DNA of 8,150 nucleotides from assembly GCA_900557165.1 (NCBI GenBank), contig USRS01000097.1, positions 1-8,150 on the forward strand, written 5' to 3'. Below are positions 1-6,320 of this stretch, piece after piece (the stretch's first letter is position 1; each line of letters begins with the position of its first letter). Made by a program: the position numbers and the translations under genes. The notes under the pieces were generated by a model, which was given only the letters and a program-made list of their open reading frames with translations, did no database searches and was not told where the DNA came from. The DNA is from an uncultured Clostridium sp. (GTDB lineage: Bacteria; Bacillota; Clostridia; Peptostreptococcales; Peptostreptococcaceae).

Positions 1-21
1 TTATAATTTCCAACTTATTAA

Positions 22-140
22 CTTGAGCAACGGACGAAGTCGTTGGCGACATGAAAGATAGCGCCCACGCAGTGGCTTAAGCGAAGTGAATTTTTTATTA
101 TGAAAATTTACTATCATTAATTATAATAGTAAAAAAATTC
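22..140. repeat. GC-richer cluster of short palindromes joined to an AT-rich palindrome
   Basis: Positions 22-90 are about 54% G+C, far above the surrounding sequence. They contain several short, partly overlapping inverted repeats with 3-4 base loops: GAC-gaa-GTC at 33-41, extendable outward by CAAC (28-31) and GTTG (42-45) with a one-base bulge; GTCG-ttgg-CGAC at 39-50; and CCAC-gca-GTGG at 65-75. An AT-rich palindrome follows directly: GAATTTTTT (88-96) pairs with AAAAAATTC (132-140), and inside it TTTACTAT (107-114) pairs with ATAGTAAA (126-133). No gene with a ribosome binding site is visible. From memory, patches of this style recur between genes in clostridial genomes, so a dispersed repeat is my inference; copy number cannot be seen from one window. 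Alternatives are the 3' end of an upstream transcript or a degraded element. Confidence 0.4.
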
Positions 141-182
141 ATAAATAAATTAATAATTTTATATAGTATGTCACAAATAGGG

Positions 183-259
183 TTGTTCTGTTTAAATTTG
201 ATGAATAATATCGACAGAAATCAAAAAAAGTATGGAAAAAATGAAAAAAATAGTATAAA
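183..259 (+). promoter_or_regulatory. Probable promoter region of the BMP lipoprotein gene
   Basis: Two candidate promoters can be read and the sequence does not decide between them. One is TTGTTC (183-188), 17 bases, TAATAT (206-211). The other is TATAAA (254-259), whose -35 is poor but which lies downstream of three closely spaced A-tracts (223-229, 236-240, 244-250) that could bend DNA or act as an UP-like element. The stretch from 141 to 290 is otherwise featureless AT-rich sequence, and I find no purine riboswitch in it. Confidence 0.35.
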
Positions 260-302
260 ATAAAATTATAAAAGAAAATACATATGATTTTTGGAGGAGT
301 TT

Positions 303-1322
303 ATGAAATTTAAAAAATTAATATCATTATCATTAACAATGATAATATCAGCAGGAATATTAGTTGGATGTGGGTCAAGCGATGGTGATTCAGCAACGGA
401 AGGAAAAATAAAAGTTGGTATGATAACAGATGTTGGTGGAGTACATGATGAATCATTTAACCAATCATCATGGGAAGGTTTACAAGCTATACAAAAAGAA
501 TTAGGTAAAGATAAACTTGATGTTAACTACTTAGAATCAACTCAAGATTCAGATTATAAACCAAATATAGAACAATTTGTAGAAGATGAATATGATTTAA
601 TAATAGGTGTTGGATATAAATTAGCAAATGAATTAGAAACAGCTGCTAAAAATTATCCAGATCAACAATTTGCAATAATAGATCATACATATGAAAAACA
701 ACCTGAAAATATAACTTCTTTATCATTTGAGTCAAATGAATCTTCTTACTTAGCTGGATTAATAGCTGGTAAAAGTACAAAAACTAATAAAGTAGCATTT
801 ATAGGAGGTCAACAATCTCCAGTTATAGATAAATTTGAATATGGATTTAAAGCTGGTGTTTTAGCTGCTAATCCAGATGCAGAAGTTTTAGTACAATACT
901 CAAATAGTTATTCAGATCAAGCTTTAGGAAAATCAATAGCTAACTCAATGATATCTAAAGGTGCAGATGTAATATTCCCATGTGCAGGTGCTTGTGGTAC
1001 TGGTGCTATAGAAGCAGTTAAAGAAGCTAATAAAATGTCAGTAGGTGTTGATAGAGACCAATATGATTTAGCCCCAGACAATATGTTAACTTCAGCTATG
1101 AAAAATATAGATGTAGCAGTTGCTAACTTAGTTAGAGATTTTGTAAATGGTGACTATAAAGGTGGAGAAGTTAAAAACGGTACATTAGCAAATAATGGTG
1201 TTGGTTTAGCTTCAACTACAGATAAAAATGTTTCTGAAAAAATATTAAAATATGTTGATGAACAAGATGGAAAAATAAAAGTTCCAAGTAATGAAAAAGA
1301 ATTAAAAGAATTCAATAAATAA
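303..1322 (+). CDS. nupN: BMP/PnrA-family nucleoside-binding lipoprotein (ABC transporter)
   Basis: This 339-residue protein is the extracellular solute-binding component of a purine-nucleoside-type ABC importer, tethered to the outer face of the membrane. A lysine-rich N-terminus and hydrophobic segment lead to a lipobox LVGC, with the lipidated cysteine at residue 23. The mature domain shows BMP hallmarks: a first strand at about 36-43 (IKVGMITD), then VGGVHDESFNQSSWEGL at 44-60, GVDRDQ at 248-253, and TSAMKN at 263-268 with Lys267. In the PnrA family, Phe and Asn of the SFN motif and an Asp and a Lys near the C-terminal motifs contact the nucleoside; I infer the same here. The start is the ATG at 303, not the TTG at 291, because the GGAGGAG at 293-299 is the ribosome binding site. 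The transporter genes follow after a terminator and a 340-base gap. Purine nucleosides are the likely ligand, but BMP proteins vary in specificity. The symbol follows the B. subtilis homologue. Confidence 0.9.
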   Translation: MKFKKLISLSLTMIISAGILVGCGSSDGDSATEGKIKVGMITDVGGVHDESFNQSSWEGLQAIQKELGKDKLDVNYLESTQDSDYKPNIEQFVEDEYDLIIGVGYKLANELETAAKNYPDQQFAIIDHTYEKQPENITSLSFESNESSYLAGLIAGKSTKTNKVAFIGGQQSPVIDKFEYGFKAGVLAANPDAEVLVQYSNSYSDQALGKSIANSMISKGADVIFPCAGACGTGAIEAVKEANKMSVGVDRDQYDLAPDNMLTSAMKNIDVAVANLVRDFVNGDYKGGEVKNGTLANNGVGLASTTDKNVSEKILKYVDEQDGKIKVPSNEKELKEFNK

Positions 1323-1353
1323 GCATAAATAAAACTTAATTAATTATATTTAT

Positions 1354-1408
1354 AAAGTATTCTGTTAAAAATAATTTAAACATTTATTAACAGAATACTT
1401 TTTGTTTT
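1354..1408 (+). terminator. Rho-independent terminator after the lipoprotein gene
   Basis: AAAGTATTCTGTTAA (1354-1368) pairs perfectly with 1387-1401, giving a 15-bp stem with an 18-base loop. It is followed by a U-rich tail interrupted by one G (1402-1408). It begins about 30 bases after the stop codon. The stem is mostly A-T and the loop is large, so termination may be incomplete and allow some read-through into the transporter genes. Confidence 0.85.
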
Positions 1409-1457
1409 GCATAATACGCATGAAATGTCATTTTTTTAGAATAAATATCAATAATTG

Positions 1458-1486
1458 TTGGCAAAAGCTTTATGAAATGGTATAAT
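1458..1486 (+). promoter_or_regulatory. SigA-type promoter of the transporter operon
   Basis: TTGGCA (1458-1463), a 17-base spacer and a perfect TATAAT (1481-1486) give a near-consensus housekeeping promoter. The predicted transcript would start near 1493, leaving a leader of about 170 bases before the ATPase gene. Confidence 0.75.
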
Positions 1487-1495
1487 TGTTAAGAC

Positions 1496-1538
1496 AAATG
1501 ATATACACAAATTAAATTTTACGAGTTAAATGATATAC
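1496..1538 (+). repeat. Pair of 11-bp direct repeats in the transporter operon leader
   Basis: AAATGATATAC occurs at 1496-1506 and again at 1528-1538, 32 bases apart start to start, close to three helical turns. The first copy overlaps the expected transcription start. Each copy contains TGATATAC, which resembles an extended -10 element (TGnTATACT at 1531-1539 is the better one), so the repeats could be regulator half-sites or a second weak promoter. Chance in AT-rich DNA is also possible. Confidence 0.4.
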
Positions 1539-1591
1539 TATTTAAGTGTTTGATAAATTAATTAGTCATACAAATAGATTAGATAGTTTAT

Positions 1592-1615
1592 GGATAATAT
1601 ATATATATATTATTC
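1592..1615 (+). promoter_or_regulatory. AT-rich hairpin in the 5' leader of the transporter operon
   Basis: GGATAATATA (1592-1601) pairs with TATATTATTC (1606-1615), including one G-U pair, to give a 10-bp stem with a 4-base loop. It lies about 30 bases upstream of the AGGAGG. No U-tract follows, so it is not a terminator. It might affect message stability or ribosome access, or may only be AT simple sequence. Confidence 0.4.
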
Positions 1616-1662
1616 CGTTTGTATTATAAAAATATAGTTATATGAGGAGGTTAAAAATAGCT

Positions 1663-3231
1663 ATGAATAACAATATCATCGACTACAGTCAAAAAGTTGT
1701 TGAGATGAGAAATATAACAAAAAAATTCGGCAACTTTATAGCAAATGATAACATCAATTTGACTGTACATAAAGGTGAAGTACATGCTCTTTTAGGAGAA
1801 AATGGAGCAGGTAAGTCTACTCTTATGAACATACTATATGGACTATATAATCCTACATCAGGAGAAATTTATATAAATGGTGAATTAGTAGACATAAGTA
1901 ATCCAAATGTAGCAATATCAAAAGGTATAGGTATGGTACATCAACATTTCATGCTTGTTCAGCCATTTACAGTAGCTGAAAATATTATATTAGGAACTGA
2001 ACCAACAAAAAATGGTGGGGCAATAGATATAAAAAAAGCTATAGAAGATGTTAAAGAGATATCATCAAAATATGGACTTTTCGTTGATCCAATGGCAAAA
2101 GTAGAAGATATAACAGTAGGTATGCAACAAAGAGTTGAAATATTAAAAGCATTATATAGAGGTGCTGAAACTTTAATTCTAGATGAACCAACAGCTGTTT
2201 TAACTCCACAAGAAATAACAGAACTTATTAATATAATAGAAAACTTAACTAAACAAGGTAAGTCAGTAATAATAATTACACATAAGCTTAAAGAAATAAA
2301 ATCTGTAGCTGATTATTGTACAGTAATTAGAAGAGGTAAATATATAGATACAGTTAAAGTATCTGAGGTGACTGAAAATGACTTAGCAGAAATGATGGTT
2401 GGTAGAGAAGTTAACTTTAAAGTAGATAAAGATGAAGCTAAACCAACTTCTACAGTATTAAAAATTGATAATTTAATAGTTAAAGATAGTAGAAAAATAA
2501 ATGTTGTTGATGGACTTTCTTTAGAAGTTAAAGCTGGAGAAATACTTGGAATTGCAGGGATTGATGGTAATGGTCAATCAGAGTTAGTAGAAGCTTTAAC
2601 AGGGCTTAGAAAAGCTGAATCAGGAGTTATACAAATAAACGGAAAAGATATATTTAATAATACTCCAAAACAAATATTCAAAAAAGGTATAAAAAATATA
2701 CCAGAAGATAGACACAAAAGAGGTCTAGTATTAGATTACACTGTTGCTGAAAACGTAGTATTACAAAATTATAAAAAGCCAGAGTTCTCTAAAAAAGGAA
2801 TATTAAATCAAGAAGCAATAAGAAAAAAAGCAGAGGAAATAATCGAGAGATTTGATGTTAGACCAAATGATCCGACTGCTAAATCAAGAGGATTATCTGG
2901 AGGTAACCAACAAAAGATAATAATCGGTAGAGAAGTTACGAATATAGAAGCAGCAAGACAAAATAGCAATGATCCTCAATTGTTAATAGCAACTCAACCG
3001 ACAAGAGGATTAGATGTAGGTGCTATAGAGTTCGTTCACAAATCATTAGTAGAACAAAGAGATGCTGGAAATGCAGTTCTTTTAGTTTCACTAGAATTAG
3101 ATGAAGTTATGAACGTATCAGATAGAATAGCTGTTATATACGAAGGTAAAATAGTTGGCATAGTAGATGCTAAAAATACAAATGAAAATGAATTAGGAAT
3201 GATGATGGCAGGAGGTGACAGCCATGAGTAA
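1663..3231 (+). CDS. nupO: Nucleoside ABC importer ATP-binding protein with two fused ATPase domains
   Basis: This 522-residue cytoplasmic protein powers the importer and resembles NupO/YufO and RbsA. The first domain has Walker A GENGAGKST (45-53), signature VGMQQ (152-156, a family-typical departure from LSGGQ), Walker B LILDE (171-175) and H-loop His207. The second has a degenerate Walker A, GIDGNGQSE (299-307), with Gln305 where lysine is expected; signature LSGGNQQ (411-417); and LLIATQPTRGLD (440-451), with Thr-Gln replacing the usual Asp-Glu. Such asymmetry, with one site competent for hydrolysis, is known in this family. Residues 426-436 look like a short insertion between signature and Walker B. 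The start is the ATG at 1663: an earlier in-frame ATG at 1642 overlaps the AGGAGG (1645-1650), which is the ribosome binding site, at a long 12-base spacing. The end overlaps the next gene by 8 bases, consistent with translational coupling. Confidence 0.93.
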   Translation: MNNNIIDYSQKVVEMRNITKKFGNFIANDNINLTVHKGEVHALLGENGAGKSTLMNILYGLYNPTSGEIYINGELVDISNPNVAISKGIGMVHQHFMLVQPFTVAENIILGTEPTKNGGAIDIKKAIEDVKEISSKYGLFVDPMAKVEDITVGMQQRVEILKALYRGAETLILDEPTAVLTPQEITELINIIENLTKQGKSVIIITHKLKEIKSVADYCTVIRRGKYIDTVKVSEVTENDLAEMMVGREVNFKVDKDEAKPTSTVLKIDNLIVKDSRKINVVDGLSLEVKAGEILGIAGIDGNGQSELVEALTGLRKAESGVIQINGKDIFNNTPKQIFKKGIKNIPEDRHKRGLVLDYTVAENVVLQNYKKPEFSKKGILNQEAIRKKAEEIIERFDVRPNDPTAKSRGLSGGNQQKIIIGREVTNIEAARQNSNDPQLLIATQPTRGLDVGAIEFVHKSLVEQRDAGNAVLLVSLELDEVMNVSDRIAVIYEGKIVGIVDAKNTNENELGMMMAGGDSHE

Positions 3232-4318
3232 TAACTTAAACAAAGCCAAAAAGAAATCATTTTTAGATGAAGCTGTTAAATTCTCATTATTATCAATACT
3301 TCTTGGATTACTTGTAGGAGCAATAGTTCTTATGATCTCAGGAAGAAGTCCAATAGTTGTTTATGGTGCGATGATAGAAGGGATAATTGGTAAACCAAAA
3401 TATATAGCGTGGACAATTATAAAAGCTACACCTTATATACTAACAGGTTTATCTATAGCATTTGCATTTAAAACGGGATTATTTAACATAGGTGCTGAAG
3501 GTCAGTTTATAGTAGGTGCATTAGTAGCGACACTTGTTGGTGTTGGTGTTGATTTACCAGCTATAATTCATATACCATTAACAATTTTATGTGCAGCTGT
3601 AGCTGGTGGACTTTGGGGATCTATAGCAGGTTTCCTAAAATCTAAGTTCGGAATAAATGAAGTTATAGTCTGTATCATGTTAAATTGGATAGCATTCTAC
3701 TTCAGTAACTTTATGGTATCAAATAGTTTTATATCAGTGGCAAATAGTGAATCATCAGTTGCTATAAATGATAGTGCAAGTATAGGTATAAGTTGGATGA
3801 AAGGTTTAGTAGGGCCTGCAACTAGTGTAAACTGGGGAATAGTAATATCTATAATATTAGTATTTGTAGTATGGTTTATATTAAATAAAACTACTTTAGG
3901 ATTCGAACTTAAAGCAGTTGGTCATAACAAAGATGCAGCAGAATATGCTGGTATAGATGTTAGTAAATCAATGTTAAAATCAATGGCTATAGCTGGTATA
4001 TTAGCAGGTATAGCAGGTGCAATACAAGTTATGGGTGTAACTCATAATATTACAGTACTTGCAGCTCAAGAAGGTTATGGATTTGATGGAATAGCTGTAG
4101 CCTTAATAGCAAATAGTAATCCAATAGGAGTTATATTCTCAGGATTATTATTTGGTGCATTCAAATATGGTGGTATAAAAATGCAATCTGTTAATGCACC
4201 ATCAGAAGTAATAAATATAGTTATAGGTTCTATAGTTTACTTTATAGCATTAAGCAATGGATTAAGAATTTTATATCAAAAAATGAAAGAAAAGAGAGCC
4301 AAAGGGGGTAAAGCATAA
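3224..4318 (+). CDS. nupP: Nucleoside ABC importer permease subunit 1
   Basis: This is a 364-residue integral membrane protein of the branched-chain/sugar-type permease family (BPD_transp_2), similar to NupP/YufP. A short basic N-terminus precedes a first membrane segment at about 20-39. The family hallmark FNIGAEGQ is at 87-94, with further hydrophobic segments near 95-110, 116-137, 147-166, 203-222, 252-270, 286-313 and 329-345. The loop around 230-248 (KAVGHNKDAAEYAGIDVS) corresponds to the conserved cytoplasmic loop that docks on the ATPase. The C-terminus is basic. The start is the ATG at 3224, chosen over the in-frame GTG at 3215 because GGAGGTG at 3211-3217 sits 6 bases upstream of it. 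It overlaps the ATPase gene by 8 bases and the next permease by one base, so the three genes are surely co-transcribed and probably translationally coupled. It should pair with the second permease to form the channel. Confidence 0.92.
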   Translation: MSNNLNKAKKKSFLDEAVKFSLLSILLGLLVGAIVLMISGRSPIVVYGAMIEGIIGKPKYIAWTIIKATPYILTGLSIAFAFKTGLFNIGAEGQFIVGALVATLVGVGVDLPAIIHIPLTILCAAVAGGLWGSIAGFLKSKFGINEVIVCIMLNWIAFYFSNFMVSNSFISVANSESSVAINDSASIGISWMKGLVGPATSVNWGIVISIILVFVVWFILNKTTLGFELKAVGHNKDAAEYAGIDVSKSMLKSMAIAGILAGIAGAIQVMGVTHNITVLAAQEGYGFDGIAVALIANSNPIGVIFSGLLFGAFKYGGIKMQSVNAPSEVINIVIGSIVYFIALSNGLRILYQKMKEKRAKGGKA

Positions 4319-5253
4319 TGCAAGATTTAGCTATTATAATTAGTACAACGTTAATGTACTCAACTCCCCTTATATATACAGCTTTAGGAGGAGTATTCTC
4401 TGAAAACTCAGGTATCGTAAATATCGGTCTTGAAGGTATGATGACAGTTGGTGCCTTTGCAGGAGCTACAGCAGGTTATTATACAGGAAATCCATGGATC
4501 GCGTTTTTAATTGGTGGATTAGCAGGTATGTTATTCGCATTAATACATGCTATAGCTACAATTAACTTTAATGCAGATCATACTATTTCAGGGGTTGCAA
4601 TTAACCTTTTAGCACCAGGGATGGCATTATTTATATCTAAAATATTATTTGATGGAGCAACAACAACTCCAACAATACCAATGGAAAATAAAATGCCAAG
4701 AGTATTTTCAAATATATTCCCGTCAGGTAGTATATTTGATACAATATTTAATAACTATGCTACAGTTTATATAGCATTTATATTAATAGCAGTAGTATAT
4801 TATGTTTTATATAAAACTAAATTTGGTCTTAGAATAAGAGCTGTTGGTGAGCATCCAGGAGCTGCAGATACATTAGGAATTAATGTTGCTATAGTAAGAT
4901 ATAGCGGAGTTTTAATATCTGGATTTTTAGCAGGACTTGGTGGAGCGTCTATGTCACTTGCATTAGTTTCTTCATTTAGACCTACATTAGTTTCAGGACA
5001 AGGGTATATAGCCATGGCAGCTGTTATATTCGGAAAATGGAGACCACAATGGACAGCACTTGCATGTTTATTATTTGGTTTCTCAACAGCTTTATCTGTA
5101 TACTTCGGAAGTCCAACATTACCATTTACAATAAATGAAAACTTATTATCAATGATACCTTATATAGTAACTTTAATAGTGCTAGTATTATTTGTTAAGA
5201 GTTCCAAAGCTCCATCAGCTTTAGGTAATCCTTATAAAAAAGGTGAAAGATAA
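4318..5253 (+). CDS. nupQ: Nucleoside ABC importer permease subunit 2
   Basis: This 311-residue membrane protein is the second channel subunit, resembling NupQ/YufQ. It begins almost directly with a hydrophobic segment (4-25). The motif NIGLEGMMTVGAF lies at 35-47, the counterpart of the FNIGAEGQ motif in the first permease. More hydrophobic stretches lie near 60-80, 92-110, 148-165, 194-219, 229-238, 244-263 and 279-294. The ATPase-docking loop is RAVGEHPGAADTLGINV at 174-190. Its ATG shares one base with the previous stop codon (TAATG), and an AGGGGG at 4303-4308 gives 9-base spacing. It is the last gene of the unit, followed directly by a strong terminator. The two permeases share the same fold motifs, indicating ancient duplication, which is normal for this transporter class. 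Confidence 0.92.
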   Translation: MQDLAIIISTTLMYSTPLIYTALGGVFSENSGIVNIGLEGMMTVGAFAGATAGYYTGNPWIAFLIGGLAGMLFALIHAIATINFNADHTISGVAINLLAPGMALFISKILFDGATTTPTIPMENKMPRVFSNIFPSGSIFDTIFNNYATVYIAFILIAVVYYVLYKTKFGLRIRAVGEHPGAADTLGINVAIVRYSGVLISGFLAGLGGASMSLALVSSFRPTLVSGQGYIAMAAVIFGKWRPQWTALACLLFGFSTALSVYFGSPTLPFTINENLLSMIPYIVTLIVLVLFVKSSKAPSALGNPYKKGER

Positions 5254-5258
5254 TTAAT

Positions 5259-5294
5259 AAAAAGCTATGAAAATTTTATTTTCATAGCTTTTTT
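5259..5294 (+). terminator. Rho-independent terminator of the transporter operon
   Basis: Positions 5259-5274 pair perfectly with 5278-5293 as a 16-bp stem (core GCTATGAAAAT) closed by a TTT loop. The 3' arm ends in the U-run. It starts 5 bases after the stop codon of the second permease. The A-run on the 5' side means it could also work for transcription from the opposite strand. Confidence 0.92.
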
Positions 5295-5331
5295 CATTTT
5301 ATACTGTTTTAGACTTATAAAATTTATGTTA

Positions 5332-5379
5332 TTGTTTAATAATATAAATACAACAATTTATAAAATAAAGTTTTATAAT
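5332..5379 (+). promoter_or_regulatory. Possible promoter of the ytxC-family gene
   Basis: The 173 bases between the terminator and the next gene are extremely AT-rich. A perfect TATAAT lies at 5374-5379, but no good -35 sits 16-18 bases upstream. TTGTTT at 5332-5337 is too far from it. A sporulation sigma factor promoter would fit a sporulation role, but I do not see a convincing SigE, SigG or SigK consensus. Confidence 0.25.
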
Positions 5380-5467
5380 GAATTAGTAAATTAATAAGGA
5401 GATGAATGTATAAATTATAATAAATTATAGAGTAAGTTTCTTTTAATTATTTGGAAGGGGCGATACG

Positions 5468-6262
5468 ATGACAGATAGAGTAATGCAGATAAGTTTTTTA
5501 CCCCAAGATATTGAATTGATTAGAAAATTTTTATATGATAAAACTTATTCAGATAGTGTTAGTTATAATGAATCTTTAGATGCTATATATGTAAATTTAT
5601 CTAAAGTGGAAAAACATGAAATTGTTTTATCAAGAATAACAGAACTAATTGTAAGCATAATAAAAGATAGAGATTTAAAAGAATACATATGGACAACTTA
5701 TACTAATATAAGTGAAGAAGATAAAAAAAGTGTATATAAAGAAGCGTTGGGATTGGTTGATAAAAAAGAAAATTTTATAAAGGAAACTGTATATAGTAAA
5801 TTAAGTGATATAGTAGTAGATTATGAAGATATAAATTTAGATGGTTTTTTAAAATTTAGAATGAAAGATTTTACTAGTTATATTTCTATAGTAAGTGATA
5901 TAGCTTTGGAAGAACATTTGATAAAAAGAGATAAAAAGGAATTTTTAGATTCACTTAAATATTTTATAGATATACAAGAAGAAAAAATGAATTTGCTGAG
6001 GATTGTTATAACTAAAGAAAATCATTTTATTCTAAGTGATGAAAATGGAAATGAGTTAGAGGATATAAATAATAAAGAATTAATAAATTTAGCAAAAGAA
6101 GAAAATTTAAATAGTGAAGATTTATTAATAAGTGAAATTATGACTTTATGTCCTAAAAAAATAGAAATATTAGATAAATCCAATAGCAAAAAATCAAGAG
6201 AAACTATAGAAATTGTTAGTTTATTATTTGAAGGAAAAGTAACTGTAATATATAGTAATTAA
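5468..6262 (+). CDS. ytxC: YtxC-family putative sporulation protein
   Basis: This 264-residue, probably cytoplasmic protein has no signal peptide and no clear membrane segment, and it is rich in Lys, Glu and Asp. I recognise it as YtxC-like from the central motif INLDGFLKFRMKDF (122-135), the C-terminal segment EDLLISEIMTLCPKKIEILD (217-236), the length, and its position immediately upstream of thrS, as in B. subtilis. The family is named a putative sporulation protein, but its biochemical role is unknown and nothing here shows a catalytic motif. A helical region around 85-180 is followed by an apparent alpha/beta C-terminal part. The start ATG has GGAAGGGG at 5453-5460 with 7-base spacing. 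No terminator separates it from the thrS promoter and T-box that begin 15 bases after its stop, so read-through into the thrS leader is likely when it is expressed. Confidence 0.8.
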   Translation: MTDRVMQISFLPQDIELIRKFLYDKTYSDSVSYNESLDAIYVNLSKVEKHEIVLSRITELIVSIIKDRDLKEYIWTTYTNISEEDKKSVYKEALGLVDKKENFIKETVYSKLSDIVVDYEDINLDGFLKFRMKDFTSYISIVSDIALEEHLIKRDKKEFLDSLKYFIDIQEEKMNLLRIVITKENHFILSDENGNELEDINNKELINLAKEENLNSEDLLISEIMTLCPKKIEILDKSNSKKSRETIEIVSLLFEGKVTVIYSN

Positions 6263-6276
6263 ATACTATATTATGG

Positions 6277-6305
6277 TTGAATGAAATATATCTATCTGAT
6301 ATAAT
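6277..6305 (+). promoter_or_regulatory. Promoter of the thrS T-box transcript
   Basis: TTGAAT (6277-6282), a 17-base spacer and a perfect TATAAT (6300-6305) preceded by TGA (6297-6299) form an extended -10 housekeeping promoter. Transcription should start near 6312, just before the T-box Stem I. Confidence 0.8.
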
Positions 6306-6320
6306 TAAAGTTAATTAAAA

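Noticed and set aside
2..61. An open frame from the left edge that could encode the C-terminal tail of an upstream protein (about 19 residues, Arg/Ser-rich, ending at TAG 59-61)
   Set aside because: It is short, lies mostly in the palindromic GC-richer patch, and nothing upstream is visible to support it.
94..108. CodY-like site (TTTATTATGAAAATT)
   Set aside because: It matches the 15-base consensus at 11 positions, but such matches are common in this AT-rich sequence and it lies about 200 bases upstream of the start, not clearly at a promoter.
120..302. Purine riboswitch upstream of the nucleoside-binding lipoprotein
   Set aside because: This would be expected for some purine transport genes, but none of the conserved junction or loop sequences are present here or in 1409-1662.
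291..302. TTG start of the lipoprotein at 291
   Set aside because: These codons are the GGAGGAG ribosome binding site for the ATG at 303, and the true N-terminus from 303 gives a normal lipoprotein signal.
3036..3260. Minus-strand reading frame of 74 codons
   Set aside because: It lies opposite the ATPase gene with no ribosome binding site and no recognisable protein; it is a shadow frame.
4800..5015. Minus-strand reading frame of 71 codons
   Set aside because: It lies opposite the second permease with no initiation signals; it is a shadow frame.
5396..5420. AAGGAG followed by a tiny frame (ATG at 5406, four codons) upstream of ytxC
   Set aside because: It is too short to judge, and AG-rich chance matches are common. 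A leader-peptide role has no support.
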